This document shows, in pieces, positions 19,099 to 27,341 of a DNA stretch of 64,000 nucleotides. The DNA comes from Clostridium lentum. Its GTDB lineage: Bacteria; Bacillota; Clostridia; Clostridiales; Clostridiaceae. The notes under the pieces were generated by a model, which was given only the letters and a program-made list of their open reading frames with translations, was not told the origin of the DNA and ran no database searches. Position 1 is the first letter of the stretch. Every line of letters starts with the position of its first letter. The translations under genes were made by a program, and so were the position numbers. The stretch covers positions 1 to 64,000 of the forward strand of contig NZ_JACOOQ010000018.1 in the NCBI RefSeq assembly GCF_014287815.1, in the 5' to 3' direction.

Positions 19099-19129
19099 AA
19101 AAAAAGAACCATCCTAGAATGGTTCTTTT
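19099..19129 (-). terminator. Terminator upstream of the queuine-salvage genes
   Basis: On the minus strand AAAGAACCAT and ATGGTTCTTT form a 10-bp stem with a 6-nt loop, followed by a T7 run, 66 nt before the qrtT start. It probably forms the OFF state of the preQ1 switch. A second perfect 12-bp hairpin (AACCTCTAAGAC/GTCTTAGAGGTT, 19153-19180) lies between it and the aptamer. Confidence 0.75.
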
Positions 19130-19237
19130 CATATAACTTATACCTCAAATAAAACCTCTAAGACATAAGTCTTAGAGGTTCATAAAAAACAAACATATAA
19201 ATGCAAATTAATAAAGTAGCTTACAGCTAATTATAAT

Positions 19238-19276
19238 CCTAGTTTTTTATAGAGGGATGGTATTGACGAACCTCTC
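19238..19276 (-). promoter_or_regulatory. preQ1-I riboswitch aptamer
   Basis: The minus strand reads GAGAGGTTCGTC, then ACCATCCCTCT, then ATAAAAAACTAGGA. This matches the compact class I preQ1 aptamer: stem GAGAGG/CCTCT, the ACC-to-CCC region and the A-rich tail ending in CTAGG, which folds back as an H-type pseudoknot. It lies about 200 nt upstream of the ECF S component. High preQ1 would be expected to lower expression of the uptake and salvage genes. Confidence 0.87.
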
Positions 19277-19362
19277 CTAAGAATTCTCTTAGATTTCTAT
19301 TAATTTATTTCCACTTAAAAAGTCTCTTTCAAATATATATCATTAAAAAGAAAATTTCAATA

Positions 19363-19836
19363 CTATTTTTTAATTAAATTATTATACATCCTTTCAGCAT
19401 CTGCTTCAACTTCACTGTTTAATAAGAATAATGATACAAAATTACCATCAACTTCAATAGTTGCATTCTCAGCTACTTCTTGTTCTTCTGGATAAAAAGC
19501 CTGCCCTACCTTATCTTCTAAAACTTTTTCCATTGAATTCTTAACATTTTCAACTTTTCCATCCTTAGCTTTTACAATCATAATAAATCCTGGACCTGGT
19601 CTTCTTTCTGTTTCATATATTGCATAATTTTCTACATCATCAAGATTTAAATGATATACTTCTTCTACCATATTAGAATCAACTTCCTTTGGTGATATTA
19701 AGTAATCTGCTTCTATCAGTTTTTTTGCTATTTCTTTTGATGTAATATTACTGCTTACATCACTATTTTTTCCACAACCAACTAAAACACTGCTCATCAT
19801 AACAAGTATAAGTCCACTTATTAATATTTTTTTCAT
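19363..19836 (-). CDS. DUF4358 lipoprotein
   Basis: A 157-residue protein with a lipoprotein signal peptide (lipobox SVLVGC, Cys21). Its extracytoplasmic domain matches the DUF4358 pattern (ERRPGPGFIMIVKAKDGK, then EVEADAERMYNNLI). No catalytic residues are evident and the function of the family is unknown. Good GGTGG-like RBS. It is monocistronic, with AT-rich hairpins upstream separating it from the HD-GYP gene. Confidence 0.8.
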   Translation of the reverse strand: MKKILISGLILVMMSSVLVGCGKNSDVSSNITSKEIAKKLIEADYLISPKEVDSNMVEEVYHLNLDDVENYAIYETERRPGPGFIMIVKAKDGKVENVKNSMEKVLEDKVGQAFYPEEQEVAENATIEVDGNFVSLFLLNSEVEADAERMYNNLIKK

Positions 19837-19905
19837 TGAAAAATCCCACCTTATATGTAATTTTCTTTTATTATAATTAGACTATTAATTATAATAAAAG
19901 TTCCA

Positions 19906-19948
19906 TTAAACTTATATTTTTATTTTATCATAAAAAATATAAGTTTAA
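19906..19948. terminator. AT-rich hairpin, probable terminator of the HD-GYP gene
   Basis: A perfect 16-bp stem, TTAAACTTATATTTTT (19906-19921) with AAAAATATAAGTTTAA (19933-19948). A second perfect 14-bp hairpin, CTTTTATTATAATT with AATTATAATAAAAG, lies at 19865-19900. Both lie between the HD-GYP stop and the DUF4358 start. The very low GC makes termination strength uncertain. Confidence 0.5.
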
Positions 19949-19974
19949 TTTTAAATAATCTATATTTTTTAATA

Positions 19975-21060
19975 CTACAAATAATATATTATTTTATCTA
20001 TACTTATGTTTAAAACATCAACTAAATTTATACATTTATTAATTTTTGAATTATCATCACTTTGTAATACTCGTACAATTGGCCGTGAAGGAAATCCATT
20101 AATAGTTCCTTCAACTAATACTATATCACCATTACTTAATTTAAGCATAGTACCTTTTAAAAATGGTATTGCCTTTTTATAGAAAACTTCTACAATTTTA
20201 TAATCAAAAGCAGTCCCTATATGTGCCATTATTCTTTCTAAAATATTATTAGGTAAGTCTGATTGAAGAATTACTTCACTATTTACTAACTTATCATAAA
20301 AATCTACAATAGCTATTATTTTACTATATTCATTTATCCTATTTCCTTTAATTCCCCTTGGATAACCACTTCCATCAACATGTTCATGATGATATAAAAT
20401 TGGAAAAAGAACATCTCTACTTACATCAGTATATAAGTATAAATAATTATATCCTTTTTCACTATGTGTTTTTACTACTTCCTCTTCATCATTTGATAAT
20501 TTAGTAGATTTATATATTATTTCTTTAGGTAAAAAAGCATATCCTAAATCATGTAAAATTGCTGCTATTCCTAATCGTCTTAGTTTGTCTATATCATAAT
20601 TTAATTCAATTCCTATAATAAGAGATACTACAGCTACATTTACAGAATGTTGAAAATATTGGCTTTCAAAATCTCTTACATCAATTTGTTCTATAGTTAA
20701 ACTATTTTTCTTCAATAATTCATCAATTATTCTATTTACTAAATTTAAAATTTTTTCTATATATACATTATTTATTTCTTTAGTTCTTTTTATTGATGTT
20801 AAATTAGAAAATTCATAAGACATCTTTTTTAACTCTAATACTGCTTCTCTTCTTAATTCTGGACTAATAACATCATCAATTATATCTTCTCTACTTTCAT
20901 CCATTATATATACATATATAATTTTATTTTTATGCAATAATTCCATCATATTTTTATCTATTTTCATACTTTTACTAATTAAAAGCTTTCCACTAGAGTT
21001 ATATATATCCATTGCAGTTATACTATTTTCTTTTAAATATCTTAAAGGTATTCTTCTCAT
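19975..21060 (-). CDS. HD-GYP domain protein, probable cyclic-di-GMP phosphodiesterase
   Basis: A 361-residue cytoplasmic protein. The C-terminal HD-GYP domain (about 125-310) retains H170-D171 (AAILHDLGY), the downstream HHEHVDGSGYP motif and the metal ligands expected for linear cleavage of c-di-GMP. The N-terminal 60 residues contain a short beta-rich segment often seen in clostridial HD-GYP proteins. There is no receiver domain or membrane segment. Its direct neighbours do not suggest a target process. Confidence 0.88.
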   Translation of the reverse strand: MRRIPLRYLKENSITAMDIYNSSGKLLISKSMKIDKNMMELLHKNKIIYVYIMDESREDIIDDVISPELRREAVLELKKMSYEFSNLTSIKRTKEINNVYIEKILNLVNRIIDELLKKNSLTIEQIDVRDFESQYFQHSVNVAVVSLIIGIELNYDIDKLRRLGIAAILHDLGYAFLPKEIIYKSTKLSNDEEEVVKTHSEKGYNYLYLYTDVSRDVLFPILYHHEHVDGSGYPRGIKGNRINEYSKIIAIVDFYDKLVNSEVILQSDLPNNILERIMAHIGTAFDYKIVEVFYKKAIPFLKGTMLKLSNGDIVLVEGTINGFPSRPIVRVLQSDDNSKINKCINLVDVLNISIDKIIYYL

Positions 21061-21296
21061 AATATACTCCCAAATAACTAAATTAATACTTGTATACTTT
21101 AATAAGCATACATATTTAATATTTCGTATTTTTCTTTTTAAACTTTATTTCTTAAATAATTACTCGAAAGTACTCGTAAAAATTCGTATGAAAATTAACT
21201 TTACTCAATTTACATAATTTTACTTTTAAATTATAATTTATTTATATAAACAGTATTTTAACTAATTATTTTTTATGTAAAGCATAGGAGTGAAAT

Positions 21297-22106
21297 ATGG
21301 AAAATAATCATTTTGATTTAAATGCAAAACGAAGGATGCTTTACAAAAGAAAGAAAATAAGGAGGCTACTAAAACTATTTCTTACATCATTTTTTTCTTT
21401 AATGATAGTATTAGGCATTGCTTCTTCTTATATAAAAAACAATACAAATATAACAACTCTTAATAAAAATGCACTAAAAAATAAAATTTCTTCCACTCAA
21501 GAAAGTAAAGATAACTTTAAGGTCTGCATAGACCCTGGTCATGGTGATGAAGACATAGGTGCAAAAGGAATAAATGGCTCCTATGAAAAGAATCTAGTAT
21601 TAAATATAGCTTTGGAACTTGGAAAGATTCTTAAAGAAAAAGATATTGATGTAGTTTATACCAGAATTGATGATAATCTTCCTTGGTCTCAATCTGCCAA
21701 TGATAGTCTAAAAGAAAGATTAAAAGTTTCTAAAATATCTAATGTGGACGTTTTTATATCCATCCACTGTAATAGCGATTATACTGCCACCGATGCTAAA
21801 GGAGTGGAAACTTGGTACAAAAATGGTGATGATGCAAGCTATACGTTTGCTTCCTACCTTCAATATGAGCTAGGCCAACTAGACTATACTTATAATAGAG
21901 GCTTAAAAACTTATGAAAGCAAAGATGATGCCTTAGCTGTTTTAGAGCTTAATGAAAATACAGCTGCTTTAGTTGAACTTGGATTTTTAAGTAACTCTCA
22001 AGATGAAAAATATCTTACTTCAAATGTTGGACAAAAAAACTGTGCTGAAGCTTTATCAAAAGCAATACTAGATTACAAAAAAAATGTACTAGCCAATAAG
22101 AAATAA
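21297..22106 (+). CDS. N-acetylmuramoyl-L-alanine amidase (Amidase_3, CwlD-like)
   Basis: A 269-residue zinc amidase that cleaves the lactyl-amide bond in peptidoglycan. A single N-terminal membrane or signal segment (about 27-46) is followed by the Amidase_3 domain. Its zinc and catalytic residues lie in CIDPGHGDEDIGA (His), the Glu of SYEKNLVLNIA, VFISIHCNS (His) and the late Glu of ALVELGFLSN. Size and layout resemble CwlD, needed for muramic-delta-lactam formation in spore cortex. The exact orthology is not proven here. RBS AGGAG precedes the ATG by 6 nt. Confidence 0.85.
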   Translation: MENNHFDLNAKRRMLYKRKKIRRLLKLFLTSFFSLMIVLGIASSYIKNNTNITTLNKNALKNKISSTQESKDNFKVCIDPGHGDEDIGAKGINGSYEKNLVLNIALELGKILKEKDIDVVYTRIDDNLPWSQSANDSLKERLKVSKISNVDVFISIHCNSDYTATDAKGVETWYKNGDDASYTFASYLQYELGQLDYTYNRGLKTYESKDDALAVLELNENTAALVELGFLSNSQDEKYLTSNVGQKNCAEALSKAILDYKKNVLANKK

Positions 22107-22318
22107 CTTAAAGTTAAAAATTGACTTAACTAATTATGAATTTTTAAATCAACTCACAAAGTTTAAGAAATTTAAATTAATTCTAGAGTTTCACTGCTAA
22201 TTTAGTAAAACCTCTATTAAACATTTATCTATCTAATCTATAGCCAGTTATAAATTTTGCAATACTTTACCAAAATAGCTTTAGAAACTCTTAATTAAGT
22301 TTAATATTTCTGTAGCTT

Positions 22319-23281
22319 TTATACCTTTAAAACTGATGCCTGTGATATATAATTTTCTAATATTTGAGGTGCTAATAAATAAAGGAGCCCATTACCTACT
22401 AAAGTCTTCTTAAATCCTAATGAAGCAGTATGCCTTATTAATTGAGCATAAAGTTCTGTTTCACTCATTTCTCGCCCAAAATCCTTTCTTGACCAGTTTA
22501 TTATTAAAGCTAATGCTCCACTTACATGAGGTGTTGCCATTGAAGTTCCTTGCAAATTAGCATATTTATTATTTGGGTAGGTAGACATTATACTTACTCC
22601 TGGTGCTACTAAATCTACTGATTTATTAGAATTGGTAAAGCGGGCAATATTTTTACTATAATCTACTGCTCCAACTGAAATACATTCACTATAAACTGCT
22701 GGATAGCTTAGTTCTTCCGTATCTCCATCACTATCACCTTCATTGCCTGCTGCACATACTACCAAAATATTACTCTCTACAGCTTTCTTTATGGCTTCAT
22801 GAATTAAAGGTGTTTCTTCCGTACTACCAAGAGACATTGATATTATATTCACCTTTTTTCTTACTGCATAATTAATGGCCTTTGCAATATCTTCTTCAGT
22901 GCCTTGTCCCTTTTTATTTAATGCCTTTAAAATAAGTAAACTGCATAAAGGTGCTACACCTACAACTCCTTGTCCATTTTGACTTGCTCCAATAGTCCCT
23001 GCCACATGAGTGCCATGACCTAGATAATCTGTTACAATTTCAGGATCACCACCATCGTCTTCCGTAAAATTATATTTACCGATTATCCTATCTTTTAAAT
23101 CTACATGAGTACAGTCACAACCTGAATCAATAATTGCAATAACAACTCCTCTTCCTCTATCTCCTTTATTCCAATATTCTGGAGCCTTTATCATTGCTAC
23201 ACCCTTGGGAATTTCATTTGTATCTTCCACTACGCTCATAACCTTAAAAGTACCTAAGGCAATTATTTTTTTATTATCCAT
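22319..23281 (-). CDS. Intracellular subtilisin-like serine protease (S8)
   Basis: A 320-residue protease with the full triad: D52 (AIIDSGCD), H89 (GHGTHVAGT) and S247 (GTSMATPHVSGA), plus oxyanion N180 (AAGNEG). It lacks a signal peptide and has a short N-terminal extension of about 15-20 residues before PKGVAMIKAPEYWNKG, as in Bacillus intracellular serine proteases. The ATG at 23281 is preferred because GGGGG lies about 9 nt upstream; an ATG two codons earlier is only 3 nt from it. Probably turns over cytoplasmic proteins in stationary phase. Confidence 0.9.
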   Translation of the reverse strand: MDNKKIIALGTFKVMSVVEDTNEIPKGVAMIKAPEYWNKGDRGRGVVIAIIDSGCDCTHVDLKDRIIGKYNFTEDDGGDPEIVTDYLGHGTHVAGTIGASQNGQGVVGVAPLCSLLILKALNKKGQGTEEDIAKAINYAVRKKVNIISMSLGSTEETPLIHEAIKKAVESNILVVCAAGNEGDSDGDTEELSYPAVYSECISVGAVDYSKNIARFTNSNKSVDLVAPGVSIMSTYPNNKYANLQGTSMATPHVSGALALIINWSRKDFGREMSETELYAQLIRHTASLGFKKTLVGNGLLYLLAPQILENYISQASVLKV

Positions 23282-23533
23282 AAACATCTTCCCCCTTTAC
23301 CTATCTACACCATAAATTGGTTCTGTAAAGTATGATATTTCCTAGAAAATCCTTCTTAAAGCCAATAATTATAATCACCTCTATATTTAATTACTCACTT
23401 TATAATATTCTATAAAAAATATTATGTTACTTATTATAAAAAGGTTCTTTAATTTGAATAAGAGTTTTCAAAACGAAGTTCCTGCTAATGTTATTTTACT
23501 TGCATATTATAAAAATATAACTGGTCTATACCT

Positions 23534-23563
23534 TAAAAAAAGTACCCAGTTAATAGGTACTTT
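23534..23563 (-). terminator. Intrinsic terminator
   Basis: On the minus strand AAAGTACC and GGTACTTT form an 8-bp stem followed by T7. It lies just after the stop codon of the gene remnant at 23568-23675, which suggests it once ended that gene. Confidence 0.7.
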
Positions 23564-23567
23564 AAAC

Positions 23568-23675
23568 TTATTCAAATATATCACGTAAATTTATTTTTAA
23601 ATCTGGAAAAACAACTGATTCATACTCATCATTATTTTTGTATACATTCACTATTTGATATGCTCCATCATTATA
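23568..23675 (-). pseudogene. 3' remnant of a gene, possibly Uma2/DUF820 type
   Basis: One minus-strand frame reads DGAYQIVNVYKNNDEYESVV, then FPDLKINLRDIFE and a stop, directly before a terminator. The 'vFPDLkInLrDIFe' ending resembles the C-terminus of Uma2-family (DUF820) nuclease-like proteins. A TAG at 23676-23678 closes the frame upstream and no start or RBS is visible, so only a tail survives. The rest of 23282-23828 shows no gene; it contains only the terminator and a weaker hairpin (23787-23813). Confidence 0.4.
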
Positions 23676-23828
23676 CTAAATCCACAAATATTATCTACTT
23701 TGTTAATACTAAGATTTGTTATATTTATGAATTTATACTTAATATATTAAACTATTTTTTTAATTTTTCTTATTCTTCTGATAAAATATAAACTCCCGTA
23801 AAGGGGTTTATATTTCTAAAAACAATAA

Positions 23829-24143
23829 CTAAGATCTTTCATTACCTTCATAAAAAGCCATTCCACTAGTTACATCTACTACATCAAAGCCCTTATACTT
23901 TAATTCTCTACATGTAATAGCACTTCTTCTGCCTGCTTTACACATTATGTAATACTTTTTATCCTTTTCTAAATATTTATCTGGATTATTTAATAAAGTA
24001 TCCATTGGTATATTTTTAGCAGTTCTTAAACTTCCACATTTAAATTCATGAGGCTCTCTTATATCTATTAAATTAATTTCTCCAATAAGCTCATCAATTT
24101 CGTTTATATCTATTGTTCTTTCATTAAGATTAAAATTAAACAT
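23829..24143 (-). CDS. Single-domain rhodanese-like protein
   Basis: A 104-residue cytoplasmic protein. It has the rhodanese N-terminal motif LIDIREPHEFKCGSL and an active-site loop CKAGRRS, whose Cys would carry the persulfide, followed by the conserved C-terminal region VVDVTSGMAFYEG. It probably moves sulfane sulfur or detoxifies sulfur species; the acceptor is unknown. GGAGG RBS. Monocistronic, ending near a weak hairpin at 23787-23813. Confidence 0.88.
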   Translation of the reverse strand: MFNFNLNERTIDINEIDELIGEINLIDIREPHEFKCGSLRTAKNIPMDTLLNNPDKYLEKDKKYYIMCKAGRRSAITCRELKYKGFDVVDVTSGMAFYEGNERS

Positions 24144-24231
24144 TTTTCTTCCTCCAATTATTTATTTACTATTTTTATATTTTAACATATTTGAATAAAA
24201 AAATAGTCATAAATAATTGCCATGAGAAAAT

Positions 24232-24774
24232 CTACCTATTAATAACTTTAACTTGAAATGATTCCATAACTTCTAATGACTTCTTATGCATTTCTTCATC
24301 AAAACCAGCAGTAAGCGAAGCATCCACAATTATTTCTGCATTAACAAATTGAGATTGAAAAGTAACTGCATTACTAATAACGCATATATTGGTCACAACT
24401 CCTACCAACTCTATTTCTTCAATATCATCATAAACCTTTTTAGCAATGTCCAACATATCTTCCGGTGATAGTCCAAAGGACTTTTTATTATAATGAAGTG
24501 TATTTTCTACATCTTTGAACTTCTTTAACTCTCCATATAAATCGTGTCCTTCAGTATCTATGATACAATGCTTCACTGGCAACTTTTTGCCTTCCCTAGT
24601 ATGTAGATAATTTTCAAAATGAGTGTCATAAGTAAATATTACTTTATCTCCCCTATTTAAATATTCCTCTATCTTATTACATATGCCTTTTTCTAAAGTT
24701 TCTGCTTTTACAAAACCTAAAGCACCGTTAACAAAATCATTTTGATAATCAACTACTACAAGTAACTTTGCCAT
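24232..24774 (-). CDS. Isochorismatase-family cysteine hydrolase (nicotinamidase-like)
   Basis: A 180-residue hydrolase with the isochorismatase/PncA triad: D9 (VVVDYQNDF), a Lys near 97-98 (HYNKKSFG) and nucleophile C131 (VTNICVISNA). The presence of DTEGHDLYGEL and the FxG-type loop is typical of nicotinamidase-like members used in NAD salvage. Substrate prediction within this superfamily is unreliable. GGAGG RBS; apparently monocistronic. Confidence 0.85.
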   Translation of the reverse strand: MAKLLVVVDYQNDFVNGALGFVKAETLEKGICNKIEEYLNRGDKVIFTYDTHFENYLHTREGKKLPVKHCIIDTEGHDLYGELKKFKDVENTLHYNKKSFGLSPEDMLDIAKKVYDDIEEIELVGVVTNICVISNAVTFQSQFVNAEIIVDASLTAGFDEEMHKKSLEVMESFQVKVINR

Positions 24775-25046
24775 AATATATTATCCTCCCACTTTTATTA
24801 ATATAAAAAAATAAATACCATCATATGTGTATATACACTTGTAATAGTATTGTATATAGATACTTTTTTCAAGCTTTTTTATAATCTTTTTTCCATATAA
24901 AACTTGAAAATATATAATTTTTATACGTATATAAGCGAACTACTTTATTAAATTAATTAATTATCTTAATTATTTTTAGCTTATTGTAATTTTTTTCCAC
25001 AAAACATATAATATTATTATGATTTATTTAATAAGGAGATGAAGCT

Positions 25047-25343
25047 TTGGAAAATAGTAGTTGCAAGAAGAATTTTTTTGAGGTTTTTTTAGAAGAAAGA
25101 ATAATCCCTGATCCAGATATTCTTTTAGGAAAAGCCTTAAAATACTTAAAAAATACCGGAAGAAAAGTTTCACTGATTGGGTTTGATGAAACTTCTGCCC
25201 CTATAGTAAATATCGATGAGGAATCATACATTTTCGATAAGTACTTTGGAATATGGGAGCATGCTAGGTTTACTAAAACAAATAAAGAGGCTACAGACTC
25301 AACAGCTTCTGAAAGAAAGATTAAAATTGAATCATATTTATAA
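25047..25343 (+). CDS. Conserved hypothetical small protein
   Basis: 98 aa from a TTG start with AAGGAG 8 nt upstream, so translation is likely. The sequence is soluble, with an acidic N-terminal helix (FFEVFLEERIIPDPDILLGK) and no recognised motif or membrane segment. I do not recognise the family. It is followed by a bidirectional terminator and convergent with the hydrogenase operon. The opposite-strand frame here has no RBS. Confidence 0.65.
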   Translation: MENSSCKKNFFEVFLEERIIPDPDILLGKALKYLKNTGRKVSLIGFDETSAPIVNIDEESYIFDKYFGIWEHARFTKTNKEATDSTASERKIKIESYL

Positions 25344-25394
25344 ATATGTAATTCATGATTTTAATTAATATTACTTTCTCAAAACAATTAACCT

Positions 25395-25427
25395 AAAAGG
25401 ACAACTAATAATTTTAGCTGTCCTTTT
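25395..25427. terminator. Bidirectional terminator
   Basis: AAAAGGACA (25395-25403) pairs with TGTCCTTTT (25419-25427), and the stem extends over one mismatch. A/T flanks lie on both sides. It lies between the orphan gene and the end of the hydrogenase operon. Confidence 0.75.
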
Positions 25428-25495
25428 ATATTGCTTCTTTCTTTAGAATATATAAACACTTATTATACTAATTTATCATCTTCTTTAGCCATTTC

Positions 25496-25903
25496 TTATT
25501 TTGATACTTTTTTCTCTATTTTAACTTTAGATGGCATCTTTTTAATAAAAGTCCCCTGTACCTTTAAATTATCTTTATTCTTTTGTACCATTATAGGATC
25601 ATTTGTTAATGTTATGGCCTTTTTACTACAAAAATCTTGGCACAAACCACAAAAAGTACAAGATGCCATATCAAAGGACATGGTAATTTCTTGTCCATCT
25701 TCTACTGGCTTTATGCTCTTAGTTATAGCATTGCCTGCACATACCCTTATACATAATCCACAACCAATACAAGCATCTTCATTAAAGCTTAATCTTCCTC
25801 GATAATTATCAGCTGATTTTAATTCTTCAATAGAGCCTTCTTCTGTAATAGGCTTTTTAAATACATTTTTTATTCCTTCTGTAAGAAATGGAATTTTAAA
25901 CAT
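25496..25903 (-). CDS. mbhN: Mbh-type hydrogenase ferredoxin subunit (MbhN/NuoI-like)
   Basis: A 135-residue electron-transfer subunit, last gene of the hydrogenase operon. Two [4Fe-4S] motifs are complete: CIGCGLCIRVC and CTFCGLCQDFC. The N-terminal segment and the short Lys-rich tail fit the NuoI-like subunit that passes electrons from soluble ferredoxin to the NuoB-like small subunit. It starts at the last base of the upstream gene, so translation is probably coupled. Confidence 0.9.
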   Translation of the reverse strand: MFKIPFLTEGIKNVFKKPITEEGSIEELKSADNYRGRLSFNEDACIGCGLCIRVCAGNAITKSIKPVEDGQEITMSFDMASCTFCGLCQDFCSKKAITLTNDPIMVQKNKDNLKVQGTFIKKMPSKVKIEKKVSK

Positions 25904-26340
25904 TATATTTCTTCCCTCCTACGCTTATTTAATATTTCAACAGCTTCTAGTATTCCTTTTAAGATTGCTTCTGGTTTAGGTGAACAACCTGCCACTGATA
26001 CATCCACCTTTGTCCATTTATCCAAAGGTCCATCAACAGAGTAACTATCCTTAAATACATTACCTGAAGCAGGGCATGATCCTACTGATACTATAACTTT
26101 TGGTTCTGGCACTTGTGACAACACATTTATCATTCTTTCTCTGCATTGTGTTGTAACTGGCCCTGTTATAAGCACTATATCTGCATGTTTAGGTGAAGCT
26201 GTAAGCTTCACACCAAACCTTTCTGCATCGTATTTAGGACCTAGCAATGCCATTATTTCAATATCACAGCCGTTACAAGAACCAGTATTTAAATGATATA
26301 TCCACGGAGATTTTTCTCTACTTTTTTCAATTAATGACAT
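25903..26340 (-). CDS. mbhJ: Mbh-type NiFe hydrogenase small subunit (MbhJ/NuoB-like)
   Basis: A 145-residue NuoB-family protein holding the proximal [4Fe-4S] cluster next to the NiFe site. Cluster cysteines are visible at C22/C25 (TGSCNGCDIE), C89 (VGSCPASG) and C119 (VAGCSPKPE). It is short, as in group 4 hydrogenases, and lacks the Tat signal of uptake hydrogenases. It lies between the NuoH-like and ferredoxin-like genes. Confidence 0.93.
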   Translation of the reverse strand: MSLIEKSREKSPWIYHLNTGSCNGCDIEIMALLGPKYDAERFGVKLTASPKHADIVLITGPVTTQCRERMINVLSQVPEPKVIVSVGSCPASGNVFKDSYSVDGPLDKWTKVDVSVAGCSPKPEAILKGILEAVEILNKRRREEI

Positions 26341-26352
26341 AAGCTTTTCCTC

Positions 26353-27330
26353 CTATATATTCATACTCACTAAAAAATAACTTATTACTGATAATATTGT
26401 AGGTATTGTCCAATAAAATTTAAACATTTGATGTGCCTTATACCTTCCCATAGATCCTCTTACTATAGATAAGCAGACTATAGTTATTAAAGTTGATAAA
26501 GCTATCATAATTACTGTATTAATTATTAAATTAATAGAAGTGCTTCCAAACTCCACAAATATATTTCCTAAAAACAAGGCCACAAAAAGCATAGCCATTA
26601 CATAGCTTTTAATGCTATGACTTAATTTAAATAAACTTAAATATATTCCACTATATTCAACTAAAGGTCCTTCACATATTTCTGTTTCTGCTTCTGCTAC
26701 ATCAAAAGGTGCTACTCCTACCTTAGCTGGTAAAATCATTAAAAATGCTATAGCTGCAGGCAATAAAGCTAAAGAAAACATAAAATTCCCCTCTATTGCC
26801 TGTGCTTTTTCTATAAGCTCCATGGAATAAATAGTTTCAGTACCTAATATCTTTCCTGCCTTCTTACATACATCTATAATAATTATAATTAAAGGAAGTT
26901 CATACCCTATAATTGATACCACTTCCCTGGATAATCCTATGGAAGCAAATGGTGATGCTGATGCCATTGCTCCAATTATTAAAGCTAAAGATGGGATAAT
27001 AAGTAGATATATTAATACCACCACATCTGCTGTACTTTTTATAAAAGTATACTTTCCCAAAGGAATAAATAACGGTATGATTACTATACTTACCACTGCT
27101 ATAACAGGAGCAATAATAAATAACTTTCTATTGGCACTAGAAGGTATAATTGTATCTTTTCCTAAAAGCTTTATAAAATCATAAAAGCTCTGACTTATCT
27201 TGGGCCCTCTTCTTCTTTGCATCTTTGCTACAATCTTTCTATCTAATCCAGATATGAAAAATCCTATTAAACTTGAAAAAATTATCCCTGGAAATACAAG
27301 TATATATAAAATTATCTTTAAATATTCCAT
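26353..27330 (-). CDS. mbhM: Mbh-type hydrogenase membrane anchor (MbhM/NuoH-like)
   Basis: A 325-residue membrane protein with about eight helices. It has the NuoH signature region GLSREVVSIIGYELPLIII and the FDVAEAETEICEGPLVEYSG loop that lines the quinone/ion interface. The start at 27330 (MEYLKIILYI) has GGAGGTGG 4 nt upstream; 22 additional open codons upstream lie inside the previous gene and are rejected. It anchors the hydrogenase module to the antiporter-like membrane arm. Confidence 0.92.
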   Translation of the reverse strand: MEYLKIILYILVFPGIIFSSLIGFFISGLDRKIVAKMQRRRGPKISQSFYDFIKLLGKDTIIPSSANRKLFIIAPVIAVVSIVIIPLFIPLGKYTFIKSTADVVVLIYLLIIPSLALIIGAMASASPFASIGLSREVVSIIGYELPLIIIIIDVCKKAGKILGTETIYSMELIEKAQAIEGNFMFSLALLPAAIAFLMILPAKVGVAPFDVAEAETEICEGPLVEYSGIYLSLFKLSHSIKSYVMAMLFVALFLGNIFVEFGSTSINLIINTVIMIALSTLITIVCLSIVRGSMGRYKAHQMFKFYWTIPTILSVISYFLVSMNI

Positions 27331-27341
27331 ATTTCCACCTC

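Noticed and set aside
21150..21200. Repeated ACTCG/TTCG units upstream of the amidase gene as Spo0A or sporulation sites
   Set aside because: The match to any known box is too weak to claim.
23829..25343. A sulfur/NAD operon joining the rhodanese and isochorismatase-fold genes
   Set aside because: The genes have separate upstream regions of about 90 bp and no shared pathway motif; proximity alone is not enough.
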